Source: RGIG5612 sp964579345 (GTDB lineage Bacteria > Bacillota > Clostridia > Lachnospirales > Lachnospiraceae). Taken from it: 8,466 nt of DNA. Below the pieces are notes generated by a model. That model saw only the letters and a program-made list of their open reading frames with translations, was not told where the DNA came from and made no database searches. Position numbers and translations under genes: made by a program. Where the stretch lies: positions 1 through 8,466 of the forward strand of contig CAZOHB010000114.1 of NCBI GenBank assembly GCA_964579345.1. The letters run 5' to 3'. This document shows, piece after piece, positions 1 through 8,400 of the stretch (position 1 is its first letter; every line of letters begins with the position of its first letter).

Positions 1-304
1 TGCCATCACAGAGTCTGCCCATTATCTGCATTATCTCGGAGTCAATATTGCAGTGGATCTGCGAACAGGAGAGGAATTCCCCTGCCGAAGCGCGATAGCG
101 TTGTATGAATGTTTTGAAGCTGCGATGGAACAGCTTCCGGGCATAACCACCGAGGCATGGGTCAGCCTGGATAATGGCGGGCTGCTTTTGATGTGCGATT
201 CGGAAAAAACGCTGGATCTTTCTTCATTTACACTTCCATCAGAACTGAAGGCGGAAGACGGTCAGCTGATCCTTCGGATACGGATGGGAGGTGAAAGCAT
301 ATGA
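1..304 (+). CDS. C-terminal fragment of a putative degenerate sensor-kinase-like protein (5' end outside window)
   Basis: The reading frame is open from the left edge (codons in phase with base 2) to a TGA at 302-304, giving about 100 residues of a longer protein. A GTG at 53 lies in this frame but is preceded by open frame and has no clear ribosome site, so it is probably internal. The tail has the alternating helix/strand look of a kinase ATPase (HATPase-type) domain: a helix near LYECFEAAMEQLPG, then strands TEAWVSL and GLLLMC. The N-box asparagine and glycine-rich ATP-lid motifs are not recognisable, so it may not bind ATP. Its stop overlaps the start of the next gene by four bases (ATGA), implying translational coupling with a true sensor kinase. 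That neighbour is the main reason for the kinase-like call. It could equally be an unrelated signalling protein. Confidence 0.6.
   Translation, partial: AITESAHYLHYLGVNIAVDLRTGEEFPCRSAIALYECFEAAMEQLPGITTEAWVSLDNGGLLLMCDSEKTLDLSSFTLPSELKAEDGQLILRIRMGGESI
286..294 (+). promoter_or_regulatory. Ribosome binding site of the sensor kinase gene
   Basis: GGGAGGTGA is a near-perfect anti-16S match. It lies inside the 3' end of the preceding gene, six bases before the ATG at 301 and nine before a second in-frame ATG at 304. Either ATG is possible. The 301 start gives the ATGA overlap and is used here. Confidence 0.8.
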
Positions 305-1602
305 TGATCCTGTTCGATGTTGTAGGAAAACTTCCGTGGCATCTTATCAGTGTGCTTGCTTTGCTGTTGGTTGTCCTGCAGCTGATCAACCTGATCTTTC
401 AATTCCGGTTTAAGAAGGGATTACGATACATCTTCTTTTCATGTATCCTTTTTCTCTTCTGCCTTTTACTGTTTTTTGTTCTCGTGGACTGCAGCATGCT
501 GCACTATATTGAAGTACACAGGCCGATCGAGTATTTTTATCAGAGATTCTTTTTTATGCTTCCCTGGTTCGTCTATTTCTGTGCGGAAGGGGTTCTGCTT
601 GTGTTGAGTCTTCTGGAATTGTGGAGAAATGTGCGCTATCGAAACAGTCATCCGGGCAGAGAGGCTGTCGTTGAGACAGTCAATCTTCTTCCTGCAGGAA
701 TCTGTTTCTGCGAAGCGGAAGGAGAGGTTCGTCTGGTCAACCTGAAAATGAATGAGCTGAGCAGTTCCCTGACCGGGGCACCTCTGACTGACGGAAAAAC
801 TTTCTGGGAAGAAATCTGCGAAAAGGGGGACGAACGGGAAGGAAACGTCTTTGTCATCATGAGGGATCAGGAAGTCTGGATGTTTTCCAAAGAATCGTTT
901 TCCGAGGGTTCTGAAGACTTTGTCCAGATCTTAGCTGCCAATATGACGGAACTTTATCATATGAAGGAAGAACTTGCGGAAAAGAACCGTCATCTTCAGG
1001 ACATATATGCGAAGATGAAACTGGTCAGCGCAGGAGAGAGAAGTCTTCGAATCGCACGGGAAGTGATGAATGCGCGGACAACGGTACATAACCAGATGGG
1101 GAATGTCCTTCTGACAGGAAAATACTATCTGGACCATCCGGGAGATGTGGATGAGACGGAACTTTTGCGAATGCTGGAATACAATAACCGGTTCCTTATC
1201 GGAGAGGCAGAGCAGTCGGAAAATCTTTCGGATCCGTTTGAACATGCTATCCAGGTTGCAGAGCGGATCGGGGTTCATGTTACGATTGACGGAGAGGTTC
1301 CAAAAGCGGGAACGGCCTCTGAGTCAGGCGCTGTGCGGGAGATCCTTAGCCAGGCGATCCTCCAGTGTGCAGCAAATGCGGTCCGGCATGCGGGAGGAGA
1401 TGAGCTCTCCGTTACGATTTCAGAAGAAAGGGGCAGGCTGAAAGCGGTCTTTACAAATAATGGGGAACCTCCGAAAAAGAGGATCGAAGAAACCGGAGGA
1501 CTTGCTGCTCTTCGTAAAACCGTGGAAGATGCGGGCGGCAGCATGCAGATAGAAAGCAGTCCGGTATTTGTCCTCACCCTTCTGCTTCATACCGGCCTAT
1601 AA
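301..1602 (+). CDS. Membrane sensor histidine kinase of a two-component system
   Basis: Protein of 433 residues. Three hydrophobic segments (about residues 13-36, 42-64 and 82-107) anchor it in the membrane with little extracellular sequence, so it probably senses a signal in or near the membrane, or through the cytoplasmic part. A PAS-like region follows (about 120-215, containing LLPAGICFCEAEGEVRLVN), then a coiled helix (about 218-245). The dimerisation/phosphoacceptor helix has VHNQMG with the candidate phospho-histidine at His263. The C-terminal ATPase domain shows an N-box with Asn359 (QCAANAVRHAGG), a G1-like FTNNGEPP (385-391 region) and a lid/G2-like GGLAALR followed by a GG turn. 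Two positions differ from textbook kinases: Asn264 follows the histidine where an acidic residue is usual, and Asn386 stands where the G1 Asp is expected. It may still be active, as related Firmicutes kinases vary here. The likely partner is the response regulator at 1797, though a terminator and a separate promoter lie between them. The TAA at 1600 ends the gene. Confidence 0.88.
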   Translation: MMILFDVVGKLPWHLISVLALLLVVLQLINLIFQFRFKKGLRYIFFSCILFLFCLLLFFVLVDCSMLHYIEVHRPIEYFYQRFFFMLPWFVYFCAEGVLLVLSLLELWRNVRYRNSHPGREAVVETVNLLPAGICFCEAEGEVRLVNLKMNELSSSLTGAPLTDGKTFWEEICEKGDEREGNVFVIMRDQEVWMFSKESFSEGSEDFVQILAANMTELYHMKEELAEKNRHLQDIYAKMKLVSAGERSLRIAREVMNARTTVHNQMGNVLLTGKYYLDHPGDVDETELLRMLEYNNRFLIGEAEQSENLSDPFEHAIQVAERIGVHVTIDGEVPKAGTASESGAVREILSQAILQCAANAVRHAGGDELSVTISEERGRLKAVFTNNGEPPKKRIEETGGLAALRKTVEDAGGSMQIESSPVFVLTLLLHTGL

Positions 1603-1631
1603 AAACAATTGAATATGTTAATACCCAAAGT

Positions 1632-1672
1632 CGGCACCAAGGATGGCCTCCTTCGGTGCCGTTTCTTTTTTT
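1632..1672 (+). terminator. Intrinsic (Rho-independent) terminator after the sensor kinase
   Basis: The 5' arm CGGCACCAAGGA (1632-1643) pairs with TCCTTCGGTGCCG (1649-1661) with one bulged C at 1654. The loop is five bases (TGGCC), and TTTCTTTTTTT follows (1662-1672). This should end the kinase transcript 30 bases after its stop and makes the response regulator a separate transcription unit. Confidence 0.92.
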
Positions 1673-1686
1673 GAGAGAACATGAAA

Positions 1687-1702
1687 TCCCCCATATGGGG
1701 GA
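1687..1702. promoter_or_regulatory. Perfect 16-bp palindrome, candidate activator operator
   Basis: TCCCCCATATGGGGGA is an exact palindrome centred at 1694.5. It lies upstream of an extended -10 promoter that lacks a -35 box, about 43 bp before the predicted start of transcription. That is the usual class II activator position and fits binding by a dimeric HTH protein. The NarL/LuxR-type regulator encoded just downstream is the obvious candidate (inference). No second copy was seen in this window. Confidence 0.6.
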
Positions 1703-1708
1703 GGGACG

Positions 1709-1732
1709 GATTGTATTTATTTTGATACAATC
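1709..1732. repeat. Inverted repeat overlapping the -10 region
   Basis: GATTGTAT (1709-1716) and ATACAATC (1725-1732) are perfect inverted copies separated by eight AT-rich bases. The right arm contains most of the predicted -10 hexamer. The repeat could be a second operator, for example for a repressor that blocks RNA polymerase. It lies upstream of the predicted transcription start, so it is less likely to act as an RNA hairpin. Confidence 0.45.
1723..1731 (+). promoter_or_regulatory. Predicted extended -10 promoter for the response regulator and giant gene
   Basis: TGATACAAT contains an extended -10 TGn followed by TACAAT, five of six matches to TATAAT. No TTGACA-like hexamer lies 16-18 bp upstream (that stretch is G-rich), which suggests dependence on the extended -10 or on an activator at the upstream palindrome. 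Transcription would begin near 1738, leaving a leader of about 60 bases before the TTG start. Confidence 0.55.
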
Positions 1733-1733
1733 G

Positions 1734-1759
1734 TAACAGATAACAGGGGAAAGGGGAAA
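1734..1759 (+). repeat. Short direct repeats in the leader
   Basis: TAACAGA/TAACAGG at 1734-1740 and 1741-1747 is followed by an exact tandem GGGGAAA at 1746-1752 and 1753-1759. They sit at or just after the predicted transcription start. The G-rich pair resembles weak ribosome-site sequence but is too far from the start codon to be the main one. The function is unknown and they may be chance. Confidence 0.35.
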
Positions 1760-1780
1760 CTGTACTTTTCAACACGGAAA

Positions 1781-1790
1781 GGATGGTGAG
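1781..1790 (+). promoter_or_regulatory. Ribosome binding site deciding the TTG start of the response regulator
   Basis: GGATGGTGAG contains GGTGAG six bases before the TTG at 1797, with AAAGGA just upstream. The encoded protein then begins at the usual place for a receiver domain, with the first strand KVVIVDDE at residues 6-13. This supports TTG as the start. Confidence 0.7.
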
Positions 1791-1796
1791 TAAGAC

Positions 1797-2465
1797 TTGA
1801 ATACACCGGCAAAGGTAGTCATTGTGGACGATGAAATGATCTCCCGGGGCTATATGGAACTCTTTGTAAAACCATCAAAGAATTATGAAGTGGCGGCTTC
1901 GCTTCCATTTGCGAAGGATGCCTTGAAATATTGCGAAAGCCATGAGCTTCCCGACATGATCATCATGGATGTGATGATGTCGGACGGGGTCGACGGGCTT
2001 ACTGCAGCGGAGGAGATCAAACGCAGATTTCCGGAGATCCGGGTGATTGTTGCGACATCCATGGCGGAGGCGGACTGGATCCGTCATGCAAAAGACGCAG
2101 GCATCGAAGGCTTCTGGTTCAAATCCTATTCGGAGCTTTCACTACTTGAGGTCATGGACCGGATCATGGCAGGAGAGCGTGTCTATCCGGATCAGGCTCC
2201 GGACATCTATCTTGGGAAACTTCCTGCCTCTGAACTGACAGGGCAGCAGAGAAATATCTTAAGACTTCTTACGGAAGGTCTTTCCAATAAGGAAATCGCA
2301 GAGAAGCTATTTATAACGTCCAGTACGGTTAAGTCTCATCTGGACGAGATCATGGAGAAAACAGAGATTCATTCCCGGACTGCGCTTGCTGCCAAGGCTT
2401 CCCGTCTGGGAATCGTAGTGAGTGACGCAGACCGGACACAGATCGTATCCGGAAGGAAAGAATGA
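1797..2465 (+). CDS. NarL/LuxR-family DNA-binding response regulator
   Basis: Protein of 222 residues, the usual length for this family. The N-terminal receiver domain (about 5-130) has the acidic pair Asp11-Asp12, phospho-acceptor Asp58 (in PDMIIMDVMM), the switch residue Thr87 (VATS) and Lys109 (FWFKS), so all key residues are present. The C-terminal HTH (about 145-207) carries LTGQQRNILRLLTEGLSNKE and then the recognition helix TSSTVKSHLDEI, typical of GerE/LuxR-type HTHs. It begins with TTG, which may keep expression low. It probably receives phosphate from the kinase encoded upstream. It has its own promoter after a terminator, and it runs into the giant gene with 23 bases between its stop and the favoured ATG (or an ATGA overlap with an earlier one). 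It is therefore likely to control that gene and its own promoter; this is inference from position. The regulated stimulus is unknown. Confidence 0.93.
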   Translation: MNTPAKVVIVDDEMISRGYMELFVKPSKNYEVAASLPFAKDALKYCESHELPDMIIMDVMMSDGVDGLTAAEEIKRRFPEIRVIVATSMAEADWIRHAKDAGIEGFWFKSYSELSLLEVMDRIMAGERVYPDQAPDIYLGKLPASELTGQQRNILRLLTEGLSNKEIAEKLFITSSTVKSHLDEIMEKTEIHSRTALAAKASRLGIVVSDADRTQIVSGRKE

Positions 2466-2474
2466 AAAGGAGAA

Positions 2475-2479
2475 GGAGG
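2475..2479 (+). promoter_or_regulatory. Ribosome binding site of the giant exported protein gene
   Basis: GGAGG (within AAGGAGGG) lies nine bases before the ATG at 2489. That is the best site in the region and favours 2489 as the start. An in-frame ATG at 2462 overlaps the regulator's stop codon and has a weaker GGAAGG five bases upstream. Using it would add nine residues rich in arginine. Confidence 0.8.
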
Positions 2480-2488
2480 GAAAGATCT

Positions 2489-5400
2489 ATGAAACTTGGG
2501 AAAAAGTTGTTCAGCATCGTGATCGCGGCATTAATGCTTCTGACAATGATGCCGATGCAGACAACGAAGCCGGTACAGGCTGCGGGCAATCAGTATATTG
2601 ATCCGTACGTAGATCCAACGGATATCAATATTCCGATCAGTCTGGACGGGACGAGTGAGACCAGGGGTACCGCGATGGCAGCGACCCTGGATTACAGTAG
2701 CAGCAACAGTATAACATGGAAGCATCCGGGAAAATACTCAGAGTTTGTAGAGCTGATGGAAAGCACGGATGCAGAAGACCGCTATATCAGCCTTACGAAA
2801 GATATCAGTGATACATGGAGACATCAGAAAATGGATACGATCCATATCACATCGTTTAAGGTGCTGGATCTGAATGGTCATTCGCTTAAGTTTCATGTGG
2901 ATTCGAATGCCCGCCCCTGGTCAAAATGGGGAGTCGAGCAGTCTCCTTATGACCGGGATAGTATCGAACATCATATGAATACCGCATTTGATATTGATGA
3001 AGGGGCGACGGTTCATATTCTCGATTCGAGTGCAAGACAATCCGCGAATGGAAAGTCCGGAACGGGAATGATCTATATCGGCGGCTTTATGGTAGATCCA
3101 TATGAGCATGAGATCAATCATTATGCCAATTTTGATCTCTTTAATGTGTCAAACGGCAACCTGCTGATCTACGGAGGAACATTCCAAGCAGGTCGAAGCA
3201 AGGCACAGTTCAAGTCGAACTTCTCCTGGAAGAAACTGCGGGATACGATTGGACAGGCCGTCGAGATCGGTGTTTCAGTTGCTAATTATGCGACCGGCAT
3301 CGAAGCAGCCTTAGCTGCAGAAGAGGATGTTATTGAGAAGGTCAATAAAATGTCGGACAATACCGATACCTCAAAGTCAAAGCCTGCCAAAAATGAAAAG
3401 ACGGAGCAGACGACAAAGGATCCGGATAATAAGCCGGCGATGAAGACGGTCGGCGAAAAACAGAATGAGATCGATAATGCGACCGGAACGAAACCTCTGA
3501 ACAATAGTGAAAACGGAGAGCAGAAGGCGAACGAAAAAGGATCTGCAAAGCAGGACAAAGACAAAGAAACCGGCAAGAATTCCCAGATTGCAGAAGCACA
3601 TAAAAAGGTCGTTGATTCCGTGCTGAATCAGAACCAGATCACGGATATTGTCGGTAAATGCTTTGATTTTGCAGAAGGTATTTTCGGTATGATCGGCAAT
3701 GATCAGAAGTCCAGGATCGTCCAGACCCATTTCGGAACCTGTGTACGAGTCGGAAATCAGGGAACCTTTGTTGCATATGGAGGAGAATTCAACGGCTATG
3801 GCTCTTCTCCGAATACGCGGAACGCGGTCATCGAAACGACCCGCCAGGGACATGCGTATATCTTTGGAGGAAACTTCTATGGACGTTCCGGAGCGAACAT
3901 CTTTAACGAAGTCAAAACGATGGGCGTTAAAAAGATGGAGCAGAACTACAAGTCTTCCACTGAAGGACAGACGACCCAGCAGGTTACGATCGAAGCCTGC
4001 GAGACCAATAATCTGGAACAGATCATGTATGAGGATGATGCGCATACAATTCCGGTCAATACCTCGAACATCATTGTCCGTGGAGGAACTTTTGAAAACT
4101 ATTACGAAGCAAAGAACATTGCGATCAAAGGAAATTCCGATGAAAACTTTCAGTCGTTCGCCGGAACGGCAGGAGCTGTCAACCTCGGACTGGAATCCTA
4201 TAACGAAGATTTCATCCGGGACGGCCGGATCCAGATCAATGACATGTACGGTGACGGAGCTCTGGTCATCATGGACGAGAACAGCGGTACGGACGGAAGC
4301 CTTTATCATTACCGTCTGTTCTGCAGCGATATGGAACTTCGTTATAAGACGGGACTTCGGGTATATCCGAATACCGCAAATACGAATTCCACATACAGCT
4401 TCTCATTAATGACCCAATATAACGACGGAGATACGGAAAGAATCACGAAGATACTGGATGAAGATACAAAGAATGAGAATGTCCGCGGTGCCTACAGCAC
4501 AACGGAAAAAGTGTTTTATTATCCACTGAAATCACAGCAGTCGAACGGCTATACGATCCGTCCGTTCTTTAAGAACCTGGATGTCGACGGGAAGAAGATA
4601 GGAGAGTCCCCAACCTGGTATTATCCGAATCCGGTAACGACGGAAGGCAAATCAATCGAACCACTGATACTTTCGGACAGCGTTATTTCCGGATCGTTAA
4701 ACTCCAGTGCGACGAATAACTATCAGGAGATTAATCCGAATATCGTAACAAACAGCTTTAACTCGACGCTGAATACGACAACAACGACTTTCGGCGGAAA
4801 AACATATGTTGACAGCCGTACGGTAGGCGATACAAGTTCCAAGAACCTGAACAAAGTGTTTGACAATTATTCAACCTTTGATCAGAAATACCAGTATCTT
4901 TCCAACCTGAAATGGCTGGAGTATAAGATTTATCGCGTTGATCCGCTGACCCGGCTGAATATCGGAAAAGACGGAACGATCGGAGATGACCAGCCAATCG
5001 CAACGGCGGTATACGGATCACGCGCAGAGACCGGACTTAAGACAGTGATCCGGCTTGAAGAGCTGGAGAAAAAGATTCAGGAACAGGATAAAAACTTCGC
5101 GTTCAGACAGGGTGAGATCTACCGCGTGACCTTAAGTGTGGAAGAACGTCTGAACTGTGACTACAACGGTTATAACCTTCACCGGGACAATACCACACGT
5201 TCGGATTTTGATGAATACTATTTTTCAAACAGTATCGGAACAGCAAAAGCAACCGGATCCATTCTGTTCATGTGCTACGGCAACAATGAGCGTGTGGTCA
5301 AGGAAGGCTACAATTCCGCAACAAATGATTATACGCCGCTGCAGTGGCTGAATACGCCTAAGGCCGGATACCGGGCATACATCGACCTTGTAAACGGCAA

Positions 5401-8400
5401 GACCGGTAATGTAGACGGCGGTGAGGCGAATACCCGGATCTTTGATATTTATTATCAGTGGTGGACTGTCGATGATAACGGCAATCCGGATCAGCTGATC
5501 GCCGGTACGACCAATATCTGGGATATTGCAGCAAAATACAAAGATGAGCGTGCGAAGAACACGATTCCGGATCAGATGAAGAAGATCCTGAATACCGGAA
5601 AACAGGATCACAGCTTTAACAACTGGCTGCGCGGAAAAGACGGATTCCAGTATGCAAATACATTTGCTCCGGATGATCCGCTGCTGGAAGCCCTGGATGA
5701 GAATGGCAACAAAGTTGTATACGGTGAGGACGGACTGCCATTGATTGAATACACGAATAGTGGACAGATCAAGGCGGGAACGAACCTCTGGCCAAAGGAT
5801 ACGGACGAGTGTTCGAGGCTCCTTCATGCATATGCAAGTGAGTGGTCCAATGTGGATTATCTGAAGGCGTTTAAGAATTACAACCTTTCCAATCAGAATA
5901 ACAATCAGAACTATGGTCATTATGACTCCTGCTATATTCCGAAAACTCTTGCAGGAAAGAAGATCATGGTCAAAGCCATTGCCGTGAATGTCAACTGGAC
6001 CAATTATTATGATGCGGTACAGACCTTCTATTCCCACGCAATGACGATTGGACCGCGTACGTATGATGAACAGTTAGAAGGAGAGGTCGGAATCACCTAT
6101 GGACCGAAGGGAGACTATGCTTCCCTTTATAACGAAGCAACCCTTTCCCTGGAAGGAGTGGCAGGTCTGGAAGATGATGAATATATCAAGAAGGTGACAT
6201 TTAAGGCCTTCCATGACGGTTTCCATTACACGAAGGTGTATAACCTGAATCAGGGAGATGAGCTGCCGACAGCGAAGTTCCCGAGCGACTTCTTCGATGA
6301 GAAATATCTGGAGAAGGGTAAGAAATATGCCGCACTGGATGCACAGGAGTACAACTTCAATGTTTCTTACGACACCAACCTGACCAGAACCTGCAACTTC
6401 AAGAGTGAAGATGGTGCAAAACCCGGACGCCTTGAGGTCGAGGCGGATTCTGTAAAGGCAATCAAAGATTCCTATACGTTTGATCTTGCTGATATTAAGA
6501 GCGGTAAGTTTAAAGACGGTGAGATCAATCTCTTCTCGGTAAGACCGCTGAACTTCTCGATCGCGCCGGATTATTCCACAGCATCCTCGACAGATGCGGA
6601 TGTCGCAATTGTCGACAGCAGTGGAAAACTGCAGTTTGGAGGTTATGCCGGAACAACGGTTCTTTCCTTTACCGGACCGGACGGAAACACCTCTGACATT
6701 ACTGTGACCGTCATTGACTATGTGGATGATATTGAAATCTTCAATATTGATCCGCCGACGATCGGAAAGACCCTGCCGACCGGAGTTGCGATCCCGGACG
6801 ATGTGGATTATCACATCAAGGAAGTTTACTGGACCGACGGCAGCGGAGAGAGGCTTGCAGCGAATGCAACGGCAAGAAACTACAAAGCCTATACGATCAA
6901 TGTTGTGATCGAGCGTAATGATGCTTCATTAGTATTCCGTAATGCAGATGCCTACGCATACAGCAATGTGCATCCGTTTACCCTGTACGTCAATACTGTG
7001 GACGGCGAGGGAGACACGATCTCCAATAACCTGGCATACGGAAGATTTGATTATATCGAAAATCCTGTTACCGGAGAATATGAGGTCGGAGACACCTGTA
7101 CCTTCTACTATATGTATACCTCTGCAATTGGTGCTGCGCCGGGTACGATCGACGAAGTCAGCATGGACTTCCCGACCGAGGTTGCGGAAGGCGAAAGCGT
7201 TGATGAATGGATGGAGCAGTTCCTTGTAAGAACGAACGGAGATGATTCGGAGTTCCTGTTCCGGAAAGGATTCGTCTTTACACCGTTTGCGGAGCAGACC
7301 TTTAAAGCATATGGCTATAACGTATCTTCTCTGGATCCGACGGATACCATGAAGGCATTTGTAAAAGGAACGATTGAAGGACCGAAAGTAGACATCGATC
7401 TGGATCCGAATGGCGACAATGTCGGCGTCCAATTCGCAGATGCTGATGATGTCGATCTGTATATCAACGGAGAGACCGGCCAGGATGTCTATAAAATGGT
7501 TAGCAAAACGATCGGAACCTTTGTCGCTTTCAATGCTCTGAATGTATTGGACGGAACGGCGATCCCGGTGCTTCCGAAATACCGGGTCAAGGACTTTAAC
7601 CTTGCGGTGGATGAGGATGTTAAACTGGATGATCTTTTAGAGACCGAGGGCAATATCCGGCTGATCTGTGACATGAGCAGAGCGGAGTTGATCCCGGGAT
7701 GGGATTGGGATGATCCGTTCTTCGAATACGATGAAGTGAAAAATATTCTGACAGGGGTCAGGATCAGCAATGATGAGCTGACGATTCCGCTTTACATTGC
7801 GGTTGACGGAAACGGAGACGGCGTTGTTGATATGCGTGTCAACGAAAACCGCAGCAAGAAGATATACGCAAAAGCAAGCGACTGCCCGCCGGTGGATAAC
7901 GGACAGAGCGTGAAGGTCAATGTAACAGTTCTGAATCCGGATGGAAGTACTGCTTCCTCCGGAAGGGTCACAGGCTTTAAAGCTTATACCGGAGCACTGA
8001 CGACGCTGGATATTCCAACGGTTGAAGGAGCATTCATTCAGAAAATTGAGTGCAGGGGCGTGGAAGACTTCAAGTACAGTCTGAGTACCTGGGGTGACCG
8101 TGTTCTGGTCGATGCGGAAGATGGAGACAGCATTACAGTATACACGAGTGACGTGAAAGATCTCATTGTGAAAACTTCACCGACAGAGATCTATCCGCAG
8201 TTTGAAGGCATCGGCAATCTCTGCGTTTCCCTGGATGGTGACCACTGGACAGAATCTAAGAATGCTCTGACAAACCTGGAGCCGGATACCGAATATCTGC
8301 TGTACTACCGACAGGGTGTCAGTGATACATTCTATACGAAAGTCGTAAGAACGAATGAGGAAGGGGATACTTACGGACTGTATCTCGGACGCAACCCGAT

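Noticed and set aside
53..304. A complete small gene starting at the GTG at 53
   Set aside because: The same frame is open back to the left edge and reads as plausible protein, and there is no ribosome site before 53, so the gene is a fragment of a longer one.
1734..1739. TAACAG as the -10 element with TTGTAT (1711-1716) as -35
   Set aside because: The spacing is 17 bp, but the -10 matches only three of six bases. The extended -10 TGATACAAT nearby is much stronger.
1587..1775. Small minus-strand open frame across the intergenic region
   Set aside because: It covers the terminator and promoter region, its product has no protein-like features and no ribosome site was seen.
3377..4309. Long open frame on the minus strand (about 310 codons) opposite the giant gene
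   Set aside because: It is antisense to a continuous coding frame with a signal peptide and recognisable modules. The minus-strand product has no recognisable domain, and no ribosome site or promoter supports it. Long antisense frames are common opposite GC-moderate genes with biased codons.
3699..4409. Plus-strand open frame of about 236 codons in another phase
   Set aside because: The product is rich in Arg, Ser and Thr, typical of an out-of-phase reading, and it overlaps the beta-helix region that reads well in the main frame.
5225..6037. Minus-strand open frame of about 270 codons
   Set aside because: Same reasoning: it lies wholly inside the giant gene, its product is rich in Ile/Val/Arg without domain structure, and it lacks an initiation signal.
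6074..6814. Minus-strand open frame of about 246 codons
   Set aside because: Antisense shadow of the giant gene; no independent coding evidence.
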